Positions 46,794-56,612 are shown, numbered from the stretch's first letter. The stretch: DNA of 64,000 nt from G963665085 sp963665085 (GCA_963665085.2 CAXXXS010000001.1:4278001-4342000); one strand, 5' to 3'. Numbers and translations: made by a program. Notes: generated by a model from the letters alone, not told the origin.

Positions 46794-48908
46794 CTAATGT
46801 GTTATATCTTCAATGAAAGGACGTAATGCATTCCCCAAAATTTGATAACCAGAGTCGTTAGGATGACAAAAATCCCGGGTAATCTCTTTTGTGAGAATTC
46901 CTTCTGATGTGAGCATTTTATTGGTAATATCCAATAGAATGATGTTATTTTCTTCAGCAAAAACTTCGAGGTTTACATTGATTTCGTTTATTAATTTTCG
47001 ACGTGGATTGTCTGGCATTTCTTCCCTGGGCATAATTTTCATTAATACTATTTTTGCTCTAGGTACTTTTGAGCGAACACGTAAACAAATTGCTTCTATT
47101 CCTTCTACAATCTCAGGTGCTGTGTTCATTCTTGCATTTTCTGTCTCACTGGTGTTGTTTGTACCAATGTGGATAATTACCAGTTTGGGATCCAGGGCAT
47201 CGAGTTCGCCATTATCCAATCGCCATAATACATTTTGTGTGCGATCCCATCCAAATCCTAAATTTAATACCTGGTGTTCACCAAAAGTTTCATTCCATGC
47301 GTTGGGGCCATTACCTTCACGGGGAGAACCATCTGCAAATTTTAATGGAGGATAATTCCCACCCCAGAAATGCGTAATAGAATTTCCAATTAAAACAATA
47401 TCCGGATTGATGGAATCTTTTACATTTAAAACATCATTATGACGTACCCACCAGTCATAGCTATCTCTTTCAAGTTTTGTTACAGGAATAATCGCAGTAT
47501 TCGAAGGTTTTTTATTATCCCGTGATTTATCTTCCATTAGCCTGGAAAGAAGAGGTTCCATGGCTTGAGCCCATAATTCAGCCCCTTTAGGATTTGGGTG
47601 TAACCAATCCGGCATTAATTCATGTTTTAAAGAGCCGTCCATATTAAGGAATACGTGATTTACATCACAATAGAAAACATTCTTGTTATCAGCTAAATGG
47701 GATACAATATCAGAAGCCCGTTCAAGTATTCTACGATGTGATGTTGGATTTGGTCCGCCATAAGCTCCGGGAAAACATCGAAGCAAAATAATTTTTGAAT
47801 CAGGACATTCTTCCCTGAAGATATTTACGATTTTTTCGATTCCTCCAGCCAACTGTCCAGCTGTATGTCGGGTTGGATAGTTTTTTTCGTCAATATTATT
47901 AGTCCCGATTTCAAGGATAATTACTTTGGGAGATTGTCCTTCTAATTCACCATTTTGGATATTCCATATTGTGTTCTCGGTGCGATAGCCGGAATACCCC
48001 AGGTTTATTCCATTTCGTGAGCCAAAATATTTTTTCCAGATAGCCTGGTATTCTGGTTTTTCAAAATTGTTGGTTATAGAATTTCCTATAAAGAGCAAAT
48101 CATATTTGTGGCTTTTAATTAGCTCTGTTTTTTCTGCATGACGTTGTTTTGCATATCCTTCAACCGGAATAGTAGCTGGATTTTCAGGTTGTTTTGGGAG
48201 TGCCATTTCACCATCACAGAATGATGACAATATATTTACAATCTCAGTATTTGATGGAGAAATATTTTGAGCATTGTCTGTTTCCATGTAAAAAGCAGTT
48301 CCATCATAACCAATCCAGGTTTTTGAGAATTCCATAAAAGCAGTTAACTCTGTTTTATTGAGCGATACTGTATCTGCAATGCACAATAGTTTTGTTGCTG
48401 TTGTTAAAGGTGGATTAATTATTGGGAAGACATTGCCTTGTGTTGTATTTTCAAAACCGGTAGGATTAATTAAAATTAAACTGTTAGGACGCTCGTCTTC
48501 TTTTAATTCATATTCTGTTAGTGCAGCTAATTCTTCTCCATCTGAATATCCAACTATACAAATATTATCCTTAATCAGGTTTAAAACTTCTTCTGATTTA
48601 ATAAAACGATATGCCTTAATAGCATCTTTTAAATCTAAATTGTCATTTTTTAATGTTGCTACAGAAAATCCTAGCTGGTTAAATACTTCAGCAATTGAAT
48701 CATTTCCCTTGTTATTTCCTGAAAATAATAAAATGGTTCCTTCGGGTGATTCGGAATGCTTTATTTGCAAATAAGGCAAAGAAGTAGTGTCAACATTTTT
48801 ATTGCTTAATATTTCACCTTCAAGTGAAATAAATTGTTCTTTTGGTTGACAACCAATAATATTTAGTGTTAGGATTATAAAAACGAAAAGTCTACTCATT
48901 AAATTCAT
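46794..48908 (-). CDS. Three-domain esterase lipoprotein: alpha/beta hydrolase plus two SGNH domains
   Basis: 704 residues. A lipoprotein signal has Cys20 (NIIGCQP). The first part (about 45-235) looks like an alpha/beta hydrolase, with a nucleophile elbow GYSDG (Ser122). Two SGNH/GDSL esterase domains follow: one with IGNSIT (Ser277), GTNN (335-338) and DWLH (Asp434, His437), the other with IGNSIT (Ser510), GTNN (582-585) and DFCH (Asp679, His682). Both triads are complete. SGNH domains of this type often deacetylate plant or bacterial glycans. The neighbour is a GH140-like hydrolase. Two SGNH domains with an extra hydrolase in one chain is uncommon. Confidence 0.88.
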   Translation of the reverse strand: MNLMSRLFVFIILTLNIIGCQPKEQFISLEGEILSNKNVDTTSLPYLQIKHSESPEGTILLFSGNNKGNDSIAEVFNQLGFSVATLKNDNLDLKDAIKAYRFIKSEEVLNLIKDNICIVGYSDGEELAALTEYELKEDERPNSLILINPTGFENTTQGNVFPIINPPLTTATKLLCIADTVSLNKTELTAFMEFSKTWIGYDGTAFYMETDNAQNISPSNTEIVNILSSFCDGEMALPKQPENPATIPVEGYAKQRHAEKTELIKSHKYDLLFIGNSITNNFEKPEYQAIWKKYFGSRNGINLGYSGYRTENTIWNIQNGELEGQSPKVIILEIGTNNIDEKNYPTRHTAGQLAGGIEKIVNIFREECPDSKIILLRCFPGAYGGPNPTSHRRILERASDIVSHLADNKNVFYCDVNHVFLNMDGSLKHELMPDWLHPNPKGAELWAQAMEPLLSRLMEDKSRDNKKPSNTAIIPVTKLERDSYDWWVRHNDVLNVKDSINPDIVLIGNSITHFWGGNYPPLKFADGSPREGNGPNAWNETFGEHQVLNLGFGWDRTQNVLWRLDNGELDALDPKLVIIHIGTNNTSETENARMNTAPEIVEGIEAICLRVRSKVPRAKIVLMKIMPREEMPDNPRRKLINEINVNLEVFAEENNIILLDITNKMLTSEGILTKEITRDFCHPNDSGYQILGNALRPFIEDITH

Positions 48909-49010
48909 GGTTGAATAGTAAAAATTTTAGGTTGCTAAAAGTATAAAATTTCAATTGGTTATACGAATTGAGTTAATAGTGATCCGTTAATTAAATAAAG
49001 TATTCGATTA

Positions 49011-50390
49011 TTATTTTAAATTTTTCAAAGCTTCAAAATCAATTGTAGAATCATCTGCTGCTAAAATTAATAGAAAATCACTCCCCCAACCAGTTGACCA
49101 TGGTGAAAATTCATGAGGAGTGTTCGTTGTGAAATTTCCAATAGGTGTTACTTTACCACTTCTCGGATTGAACCAGTATCCATTAACATTCTGCGATTCG
49201 ATTTTAGATAAATCAAGCTTTATTGGTTTGCCTGATGGTGTATAAGCAATCATAAATTTTTTGTTCCATCCCAAAGTACACACTCTATAAGATTCATCAT
49301 TTGGATTCTCATTTAAAATTAGTGATTGATTCAAAGACATTTTCTGCCAGGGGAGAAGTTCAAAAAAAAGTTTCATGTATTTCATGTGAGAAGAACCCGG
49401 TAAATCAAGAGCTATTTGCCAATCTGTTCGTGCATTTATCAAGGGTTCTCTGCTGGAATCATACATTTGCCAAATATCATTACAACCATAAGTATAACCT
49501 GCTGCGCCAGCAAGCATACTCCAATAAGCAGAGACTCTAACATCAGCATCGTCTAGCCAACTATAAGATTGATTTTCCCAAAACCTGTCAGGTATGTTCT
49601 CATATCTCGATTCCCCATTAATAACAGGTCGGTTTGGCTTAGAGTTTTTACTTTTAATAACATACGAATATTCATTTGATGTCCTGCTATGTCCACTTTG
49701 AAACATATCGACATCGAGCCATTCTTCATTAAAAAAATCAGTAGCTTTTACAGAACCACTCGGATGATAAGATATTAAATGAATAGAATCAACAGTACGA
49801 ATACCTTTAGCCATTGCTCTAATCACGGCATAATGATTTTCATTATCGGGAATTCTGTCACCTCCTAAGATCCATATAATATTATTGTGAGATAGGTATC
49901 TTGTAGCTAGGATTCTACCATATAATTCAGCATTGTTGCTTTCAAAAATTTCAGGGCCGATCCCCCATTTTTTATTGAATTTATCTCCCCAGGTAGGTAA
50001 CAGGCCTATATAAATTCCAAGTTCATTGGCTTTATTAATTACGTAATCAACATGTTGAAAATATTTCTCATTAATTTTTGTTGGATCATTATTAATTAAT
50101 GGTTTGTCTCCATAAGCATTGGGCGTATTTAATCCATCAAGTTCGGCAAGAATAACCGTTTGTATTACGTTAAATCCTTTTTCTGCCCTGTCAGTCAGGT
50201 AAAGATCAACCTCTTCTCTGTTTAGTCGGTGTAACAATTCCCATGCTGTACCTCCCAGCCAAAAGAAAGGTTCGTTATTTTGAGTGACAATATAGGTGCT
50301 GTCATTACTTAGTTTTAATAAAGGGAGTTGCTGTCCGTAATTCATTTGAAACATTAAGATTGTAGTTAGTAAAAGTAGTGTTTGTTTCAT
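49011..50390 (-). CDS. GH140-like glycoside hydrolase (DUF4038)
   Basis: 459 residues with a signal peptide (ending NYGQ). The DUF4038 TIM-barrel segment carries FFWLGGTAWELLHRLNREEV near the start, LGGDRI (Asp178) and INGESRYE (Glu260), which correspond to the Asp/Glu pair of GH140 apiosidases. A C-terminal beta-sandwich (about 370-459) matches the usual DUF5060-like or collagen-binding tail. GH140 removes apiose-linked chains from rhamnogalacturonan II; whether this one does is not certain, since DUF4038 is broad. It is next to an esterase and upstream of no transporter. Confidence 0.83.
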   Translation of the reverse strand: MKQTLLLLTTILMFQMNYGQQLPLLKLSNDSTYIVTQNNEPFFWLGGTAWELLHRLNREEVDLYLTDRAEKGFNVIQTVILAELDGLNTPNAYGDKPLINNDPTKINEKYFQHVDYVINKANELGIYIGLLPTWGDKFNKKWGIGPEIFESNNAELYGRILATRYLSHNNIIWILGGDRIPDNENHYAVIRAMAKGIRTVDSIHLISYHPSGSVKATDFFNEEWLDVDMFQSGHSRTSNEYSYVIKSKNSKPNRPVINGESRYENIPDRFWENQSYSWLDDADVRVSAYWSMLAGAAGYTYGCNDIWQMYDSSREPLINARTDWQIALDLPGSSHMKYMKLFFELLPWQKMSLNQSLILNENPNDESYRVCTLGWNKKFMIAYTPSGKPIKLDLSKIESQNVNGYWFNPRSGKVTPIGNFTTNTPHEFSPWSTGWGSDFLLILAADDSTIDFEALKNLK

Positions 50391-50538
50391 TATTGTAGTG
50401 TTTTAATAGTTTTAGATTTAGATTGGTTTCATGTCATTTAACAAATATATTTTTGATTTGTCAAATCATTTTATTTGGTAAGATTCATAAAAAATATTTT
50501 TAATGTTTTTTTTACATATCATTAATTGAAACAATTTC

Positions 50539-51555
50539 TCAATAATCATTCAATAAATTTTTAAAAATTCGAGTTGCATAATAAGTTAACCAATCATCTT
50601 CAATTAAATGGAATAAGCGATATTTTGCTACTCTTGAATCCATATAATCATCTTTAAAATTATATTTTGTGACAGCTTTTCCATTATATCGAAAGTGAAA
50701 ATTGTCTTTTTGATACATTGAAAACAGCCAATTTAATAAGCTTTTAATAACTTTAGAATTAAGTACGGTTTTAAATTCAGAGAACATTAATAGTTCATGA
50801 ATTAAACTATGCCCATGATAAAAAAATCTTTGTATTTCTGAATCCGTTTTGGTAGACAAATGGCTAAGTAAAAAACCAAGACCTTTATCTATTTGTTTTT
50901 TGTAGGAATCAATACCAGCACTGTACAAAGCCATTGTTGAATGATAACTGGAAAAGGGACAACTTCGGCTCCAATTTTTTTGTTTGAAATGATTCTCTGA
51001 TACCCATCCACCATCATTCCTTTGCCAATCAACTAGTAAATCAAATGCTTTTTTTATTCTTGAATCATTAATCGCCCCAACTTTAGCTAAGGCTATTAAA
51101 ATTATTGAGAATCGACATGGTTCATTTTGAATATCAGCAGCATTTTTATTTCGTTCGTTTGATATTATCTCACCAATATATCCGTTTTCTTGTTGATAAG
51201 TCAATATGTATTCACATGCTTTACGAATTCGGTTATCAGAGATAGAATATCCGAGGTCTCCTAAAATTGGAAGTAACCATGCGGTTGTAACATACTTTGG
51301 ACTAACAGGTGTGTATCCACTTTTTCTCATTACAGCTTTCATCGCCCATGTTCCATGAGAACACCAGGAACCATCCTTCTCCTGTTTAGAGAAAATATCC
51401 TTTACTAGTTCAGAATTTTCAATTTTTTCTGTTAAATATGAAGTTCTAGAAGACCTGTCATTAAGTAAGTATTTGTATGTTAAATATCTTACAGGATAAG
51501 AAGCGTTTTTTAATAACCAATCAATATTTTTTTCTATATAATTCTTGTTAAGCAT
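50539..51555 (-). CDS. Alpha/alpha-toroid (prenyltransferase/squalene oxidase repeat-like) protein
   Basis: 338 residues without signal peptide or membrane helix. It consists of paired helices with repeats such as QEKDGSWCSHGTW, QQENGYIGE and WQRNDGGWVSE, the QW-type repeats of squalene cyclases and prenyltransferases. Cyclase catalytic motifs (DxDD or the protonating DxDDTA) are not visible, so it may be a non-enzymatic relative. Two Cys residues (RSCPF, EPCRF) lie near the toroid mouth. Its function is unknown; its neighbours do not define one. Confidence 0.7.
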   Translation of the reverse strand: MLNKNYIEKNIDWLLKNASYPVRYLTYKYLLNDRSSRTSYLTEKIENSELVKDIFSKQEKDGSWCSHGTWAMKAVMRKSGYTPVSPKYVTTAWLLPILGDLGYSISDNRIRKACEYILTYQQENGYIGEIISNERNKNAADIQNEPCRFSIILIALAKVGAINDSRIKKAFDLLVDWQRNDGGWVSENHFKQKNWSRSCPFSSYHSTMALYSAGIDSYKKQIDKGLGFLLSHLSTKTDSEIQRFFYHGHSLIHELLMFSEFKTVLNSKVIKSLLNWLFSMYQKDNFHFRYNGKAVTKYNFKDDYMDSRVAKYRLFHLIEDDWLTYYATRIFKNLLNDY

Positions 51556-51580
51556 TTTATTGTATAGTTGTAATATGCTG

Positions 51581-52103
51581 TTATTCTTTTATAGGAATAC
51601 TGGAGTTGTTATTTATTTCCCAGCGTTCTCCATATATCGATTCATATTCTATGCTTATATCTAATCCTTCTACATTTAATATTTCATAAAGTTTTTTAGA
51701 TGTGTTTAGGTCATCATTAGTAGTAACTAATTCTATTTTACTATCTGCCGGGAGTAATTTTCCAATATTTAAATTGGAATGATAAAAATGCAGTGTTGAA
51801 TCTCTCATTTCTTTTATTGATGCCACTACATATGGTATTATATCTTCATATATAATACCGTCCTTCGTTTTTACCTGTATTGATTTAATAATTGCAGGAC
51901 CTATTCCATCATTTTTGCAAAACAAATTTATAATTCGGTGTCCAAGTACCATAATTTCCTAATAATAAATGAGGATAAACTGACATGTATTGTTGTTTCC
52001 TGATTAAGTTTGTTTGATAAAGAAATACAACTAAGGTACAGATACTTATAAACATTGCTGATAAACTTAAAATTTTATCGCTGTCTAATTTTCTAAAATT
52101 CAT
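51581..52103 (-). pseudogene. Small membrane-anchored protein gene broken by a one-base frameshift
   Basis: An ATG at 52103 starts MNFRKLDSDKILSLSAMF, with one membrane helix (about 10-30), and runs to NYKFVLQK before a stop. The next frame continues with NDGIGPAIIKSIQVKTKDG to 51581. Removing one A from the run of five (plus-strand T-run 51912-51916) would join them as NYKFVLQNDGIGPA, a natural sequence for this family of membrane-anchored proteins of unknown function. The whole gene is 523 bp, one base more than a multiple of three. A sequencing error or slippage is also possible. Confidence 0.75.
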
Positions 52104-52222
52104 TTCAATCTATTTGGTTTAATTAAATATTAATAATTACTCGTTTATTACATTTTTTTAGCAGCAATATTTCTGTTTTATAATTGCTTGTAAATAAGTA
52201 AATATATGCATTTACAATTATT

Positions 52223-52636
52223 TCAAGAATCAATTGTTCGGTTAACAGGTAACTCTAACTTAAAAACCTTAAAAAGTATTATTCCAGCTAAAGTGATCCA
52301 AATAAGAATAATTATTATTTCAGCAAAAACTCCTAATTTCTTATTCATATTAAAATCAGTATGTACTTTTATTCTACAATCTTCCAAGATTTCATTTGGA
52401 ATTAGTTTGTAGGATATAAAAATCATTAAAGGAAGTATTATCAAGTCATCTATAAAACCTAATACAGGAATGAAATCGGGAATTAGATCAATGGGGCTTA
52501 AAGCATAACTTATTGTTAGTCCGATTATTATTTTTGCAAATATGGGAGTTCTTTTGTCTTTTAAGGCTAAGTAAATTATTAGAATCTTTTGTTTTAATTT
52601 TTGAGTATTCTGCTTTATTTCCCTTAATAGATTCAT
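52223..52636 (-). CDS. YkvA family (DUF1232) membrane protein
   Basis: 137 residues. The DUF1232 core is clear: ISYALSPIDLIPDFIPVLG followed by DDLIILPLMI. A hydrophobic segment near the end (about 105-125) is a further membrane helix. The family is widespread and its role is not known. Gaps of about 120-160 bp separate it from neighbours. Confidence 0.88.
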   Translation of the reverse strand: MNLLREIKQNTQKLKQKILIIYLALKDKRTPIFAKIIIGLTISYALSPIDLIPDFIPVLGFIDDLIILPLMIFISYKLIPNEILEDCRIKVHTDFNMNKKLGVFAEIIIILIWITLAGIILFKVFKLELPVNRTIDS

Positions 52637-52794
52637 GATTTGAATAAAACAACAAAGTAATGTTATTTTCTATTCTTTCAAATCAAAGTTTTAATAGAGA
52701 TAGATATTTAGAATATTTGTCGTAAAGAAGAGAGCGAATAGCGCAATCTTACCAGAATATTCTGATGAGATTGGCTATTTATTTATATTTCAGA

Positions 52795-53262
52795 TTAATT
52801 GTTAAAATGATACAAGAAAATAAAGACTCCCTCAAATGCTGGTTTTTTGTTGTCTTTTATTTCCATTACAACATGCACTTCTGCTTTTGAAATACCTCTT
52901 AAGTTTTTTACAGAATTAAGTGTTGCTTTAACTCGTACTTCGTTATCAACCAATACGGGCTGGTTAAATTTAAGCTTCTCTAACCCGTAATTAACAAGCA
53001 TTTTTATATTGTTAACCTCAACTATTTGCTGCCATAAATAAGGTAATAAAGAAAGATTTAAATATCCATGAGCTATTGTTGAACCATATGGACTTTCCTT
53101 TTTTGCTCTTTCTGTATCAAGATGTATCCATTGGTGATCTATTGTAGCCTCAGCAAATTTATTTATTTGATCTTGTGTGATTTTGTGATATTCAGAAAAA
53201 CCTAATAATTTCCCCTCATATTGTTCAAATTCTGAATGACTATTAATTACTACTTTTCCCAT
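52795..53262 (-). CDS. MaoC-like hot-dog hydratase
   Basis: 155 residues forming one hot-dog fold with the hydratase 2 signature: ITQDQINKFAEATIDHQWIH and YGSTIAHGYLNLSL, where Asp and His of the TIDHQWIH and AHGYL motifs are the catalytic pair in (R)-enoyl-CoA hydratases. It probably acts on enoyl-CoA thioesters. A hairpin TGTATAG/CTATACA at 53304-53328 lies 42 bp upstream of its start. Confidence 0.9.
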   Translation of the reverse strand: MGKVVINSHSEFEQYEGKLLGFSEYHKITQDQINKFAEATIDHQWIHLDTERAKKESPYGSTIAHGYLNLSLLPYLWQQIVEVNNIKMLVNYGLEKLKFNQPVLVDNEVRVKATLNSVKNLRGISKAEVHVVMEIKDNKKPAFEGVFIFLYHFNN

Positions 53263-53729
53263 ATAGTTTATTTAAGTTTAATAAAAATGTAAATGACAAT
53301 CGATGTATAGTATGTGTTATGCTATACAGGAAGTCTCTTCATATAAGTTTTAGTGAAGGCAAATTTAGAATAAAGATTTTTTTTATTTCTAATGTTTTCC
53401 GTTTTTAAAAGCAGTAGAATTAATTTTTTGTTGTTTAGTATTCTCTATCTGTCGGTTAAATAATAATCAATAAGCTAAACATCAATAATATGCAAGGATT
53501 TTAACGAAAGAAGTTTTATAGATGACAAATTGAAAATATTTTAGATATGTTCGTTTTTCATCCACTAATAATCTACATTAATTCAATGATGAGTCTTGTT
53601 CATAGCTAAATTCAAATTTTGCATTTGGATATTCCGGGTAAATGTGTTTTTGCGTAAACATATCTATAGCATTTACGCTACCCTGCGTTCTCTGCGGTTA
53701 ATAAATTTATCCTGCTAATTTTAGGATAA
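53263..53729. other. Intergenic region with a hairpin and a dispersed repeat copy
   Basis: It contains the inverted repeat TGTATAG-N11-CTATACA (53304-53328), which may be an operator for the MaoC gene, and the second copy of the CTCTGCGGTT repeat (53681-53699). No gene is seen. Confidence 0.55.
53681..53699 (+). repeat. CTCTGCGGTT dispersed repeat, copy 2
   Basis: CCCTGCGTTCTCTGCGGTT, two bases different from the copy at 12388-12406; both copies are intergenic and in the same orientation. Confidence 0.55.
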
Positions 53730-54569
53730 TCAGAACCTTTTATTTTTTTTATACTTCTTCCATAAAAAAAGAATTACTGCTACGATAATCCAAAAAGGCC
53801 AAATTTTTATTATAAAAAGAACGAAATCAACAAATCCGTACCAGCCTTTTGATAACGATTGTTTTAAACGTTCTGAAAATTTATCTCGTTTTGCCGGATT
53901 ATACTTAAAGTCTTTTAGTTTTGAAATTGAAAGATCAAGAGTGCTATAATCTACTTGGTCGTTTAAATATTTTAATCTGCCAGTTGTACTTTCAATCTCT
54001 TCTTCTAAACCTCGTATCTTTTCTTCAATTTCTAGAATTTCTTTTACCGAATTCGCTTTGTTTAATAAATCATTGTAGCGTTTTAGATAATTTTGTTTAT
54101 TCTCGAGCCGGGTTTCCAAATCAATAAATTGGTCGGTCACATCACGTGAATCAATTTCTTTGTAAAGTATTTCACCATCACCTGATTCGATATCGGTTAT
54201 AAATTTTTCAAATGCTGTACATGGAATTCTAATTTTAAGATTATATGATGATTCCCAATCTGAATTATTAAAACTTTCATTAGCATAATATCCACCATGA
54301 TTTTTTATCAAAGTATCTATTCGTAATTTTGTCTTTTCAAGTTCTGATACACGAATTCCTATTCGTCCATCTTTGATAATCTTTTTCTTGATCACTTCCT
54401 GTTTCTCTATTTTATCAATTGATGGGGGAGGAGCATTTATAGATTGACGTGTCATTGGAATAATTTCTTCTTCCATGTCAGCAAATGCATATGAAGCCTT
54501 TTCTGTTCGCCCTTGATGACAAGAAGAGACCAAAATAATTAATGTGAATATTGATAGTATCGTTCTCAT
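53730..54569 (-). CDS. DUF4349 lipoprotein
   Basis: 279 residues. A lipoprotein signal with Cys17 (VSSCHQG) is followed by the DUF4349 domain (about 65-260): KKIIKDGRIGIRVSELEKT at the start, a DVTDQFIDLETRLENK segment, a coiled coil (about 155-200) and a C-terminal membrane helix (about 245-265). DUF4349 proteins are common in Bacteria and their role is unknown. It follows the MuiA-type gene after 120 bp on the same strand. Confidence 0.88.
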   Translation of the reverse strand: MRTILSIFTLIILVSSCHQGRTEKASYAFADMEEEIIPMTRQSINAPPPSIDKIEKQEVIKKKIIKDGRIGIRVSELEKTKLRIDTLIKNHGGYYANESFNNSDWESSYNLKIRIPCTAFEKFITDIESGDGEILYKEIDSRDVTDQFIDLETRLENKQNYLKRYNDLLNKANSVKEILEIEEKIRGLEEEIESTTGRLKYLNDQVDYSTLDLSISKLKDFKYNPAKRDKFSERLKQSLSKGWYGFVDFVLFIIKIWPFWIIVAVILFLWKKYKKNKRF

Positions 54570-54689
54570 TTTTGTTATAATTTATTTTTTGAAGAAACAA
54601 TTAAATATGGAAAAACAAAATATTTTTAAATACTGTTTGAAAATCCCAGAAGCTTATTAGATTCTCAAACAGCATTTGGTTAACCAGAT

Positions 54690-56612
54690 TTATTCAATAA
54701 TAAGATTTCTGTATTTTGGATATTTCACAGAATATTTTAATTCTGCTTCTTTCTGTTTAGAAGAAGGGATATCTAAATCCCAGGTAATTACCCCGGTTTC
54801 TTCATCTAACCTTCCCTTTTCTGAAATTTTATTCACTTCAATTTCAATTTCTTCCAGTGTAGATACTGGAATCTGATCTTTTAAAGTCATTTTTATATCA
54901 TGGGATTTGTTGTTACGAACAAGAATTTTCCAACCGATATTTTCTTCTTTCTTATTGCCAATAAATTGTTTTGTAGTAAAATCATCAATCTTTTCGCGTT
55001 TTACAATTACACTTTTATCTCTTCCAAGAGAGATGTTTATTGTATCACTTACATAACGTACATCCAGAATTGTTTTTCCAATATATGTTTCCTCGAAGAA
55101 AACATTTGCTTCACCTTCCAGTAAATTATATTGCTGCCAGTTGGTAATGTTTGCTAAAAGAAATGCAGATGGATCGATTTTAGGAACGCAATAATATTCA
55201 TATTCGGCATCAATATTATAGTGTGCCATGTCTACACTGGTATTTTTATTACTTGATTTAATTGTATAAGGCATTTTTATTTCAAACTCAACGTTTGTTT
55301 GGTTTTCTACTTTCACTGTTTCTAATGGAATACTACTTGTTCCTCGTACTTTAACCTTTGGACTTTCTTCATATTCGTAAACTAAATTATTATCAGAAAA
55401 ATCTAATTCTGAAACAGCACCTGTAAGGTTCATTTTTTTGCGGGTACCATACCCAATAACCACAACTTCATCCAAAGATTGAATGTCTTCTGTCATTGTA
55501 AGATCTATTCTTGAACCGGAAATAGGAATTTCTTCGGTTAAAAATCCAACAAAAGAAAAGACCAGGGTTTGAGCATCTTCAGGAGTTGTTAACGAAAAAT
55601 TACCTGTCATATCTGTTACCGTTCCTATGGTAGTCCCTTTTATCATAACATTTACACCGGGTAGGGGAAGACCATCCTGTGCAGAAGTTACCTTACCTGT
55701 TAACTGCCCGCTAAAGTTTTTATAAACAGGAGGCCTTGTGTTATACCCAAGGAAAAAGGTTTGTAACTGTGGAGCTACATTGCTTTTCTTCGGTTCGCTT
55801 GTTGAGAATGTCAGGTTTACATTGTCCCAGTCAACTTTAGTATCCTGGTGAACATTGGCTTTGTAAACAAGATTTATAGGTTGCGTAATATCATTTGCCC
55901 TGATGTCATAAGACGGAAACCAGCCAGCATTTTCTACCAGGTAGTTTAATTCAAAAGCTGCTTTTACAGGAGATTTAGCATCAACTTTTACCAATATTTC
56001 CCCACTTGCAAATTCTTTTTTATTGCTGATGGTATTCATCTGGTTACGAATTTTGATTTGTTCTTTTCTCAGGTCTTCAACTGTTTTCCTGCGTTTAATC
56101 TCATCCAGCTTCAAAGAGGTTAATTTATTGTGGTAGAAATCTGATGCTTCTTTCCAATTGGAGACGCTGACTTCCTGGCTTTTTCCGCCAATATCACGGT
56201 TGTCGTTTAAAAATTGCAACTCTTCCATAATAATGGATAAGTACATTTCTTCGTTCTTGATTTTCTCAAATAATAAATTCAATTCTTCTTCAAGCGCTTT
56301 TATTTCATCAGATTTTTTTAGACTATCAAGAAAATTTAGTTGATGGTTTACAGAAAGAATAGTGATTTTTCCATCAGCTTTAACCTGCACACTCTTTGCA
56401 TCAATAAAAGGAGATAGCTTTGTGAATTTTAATATACTGGTTCCTTTGGGAATGTCAATTTGTTTCTTTCGGGTTATTTGTGCCCCGTCAAGAAAAACAG
56501 TTACATCACTTACGTTCGTTTCTACTTTTTTTTCTGTTAATTCCTGAGAATGCACAATACTGTTAAAAAGCAATAAAACAGCAACTAATAGTTTTATGTG
56601 TTTTGTGTTCAT
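54690..56612 (-). CDS. MuiA family protein (DUF4139) with inserted carboxypeptidase-like/SusC-type segment
   Basis: 640 residues with a signal peptide (ending IVHSQ). The N-terminal DUF4140 part (about 30-130), a coiled region (about 100-200) and the DUF4139 domain (from about 215) match the mucoidy inhibitor MuiA family. At 301-402 an extra segment is inserted: SGQLTGKVTSAQDGLPLPGV opens a CarboxypepD_reg-like domain and it ends with SLDEVVVIGYGTRKK and NLTGAVS, the signature of the TonB-box region of SusC-like receptors. The DUF4139 domain then continues to the C-terminus. No TonB-dependent barrel follows. The insert could be a surface-exposed or TonB-interacting module, which is inference. 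Confidence 0.88.
   Translation of the reverse strand: MNTKHIKLLVAVLLLFNSIVHSQELTEKKVETNVSDVTVFLDGAQITRKKQIDIPKGTSILKFTKLSPFIDAKSVQVKADGKITILSVNHQLNFLDSLKKSDEIKALEEELNLLFEKIKNEEMYLSIIMEELQFLNDNRDIGGKSQEVSVSNWKEASDFYHNKLTSLKLDEIKRRKTVEDLRKEQIKIRNQMNTISNKKEFASGEILVKVDAKSPVKAAFELNYLVENAGWFPSYDIRANDITQPINLVYKANVHQDTKVDWDNVNLTFSTSEPKKSNVAPQLQTFFLGYNTRPPVYKNFSGQLTGKVTSAQDGLPLPGVNVMIKGTTIGTVTDMTGNFSLTTPEDAQTLVFSFVGFLTEEIPISGSRIDLTMTEDIQSLDEVVVIGYGTRKKMNLTGAVSELDFSDNNLVYEYEESPKVKVRGTSSIPLETVKVENQTNVEFEIKMPYTIKSSNKNTSVDMAHYNIDAEYEYYCVPKIDPSAFLLANITNWQQYNLLEGEANVFFEETYIGKTILDVRYVSDTINISLGRDKSVIVKREKIDDFTTKQFIGNKKEENIGWKILVRNNKSHDIKMTLKDQIPVSTLEEIEIEVNKISEKGRLDEETGVITWDLDIPSSKQKEAELKYSVKYPKYRNLIIE

Noticed and set aside
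55400..55740. A separate SusC-like receptor gene within 54690-56612
   Set aside because: The SusC-type text is in the same continuous frame as DUF4139 before and after it, with no start, stop or barrel of its own.
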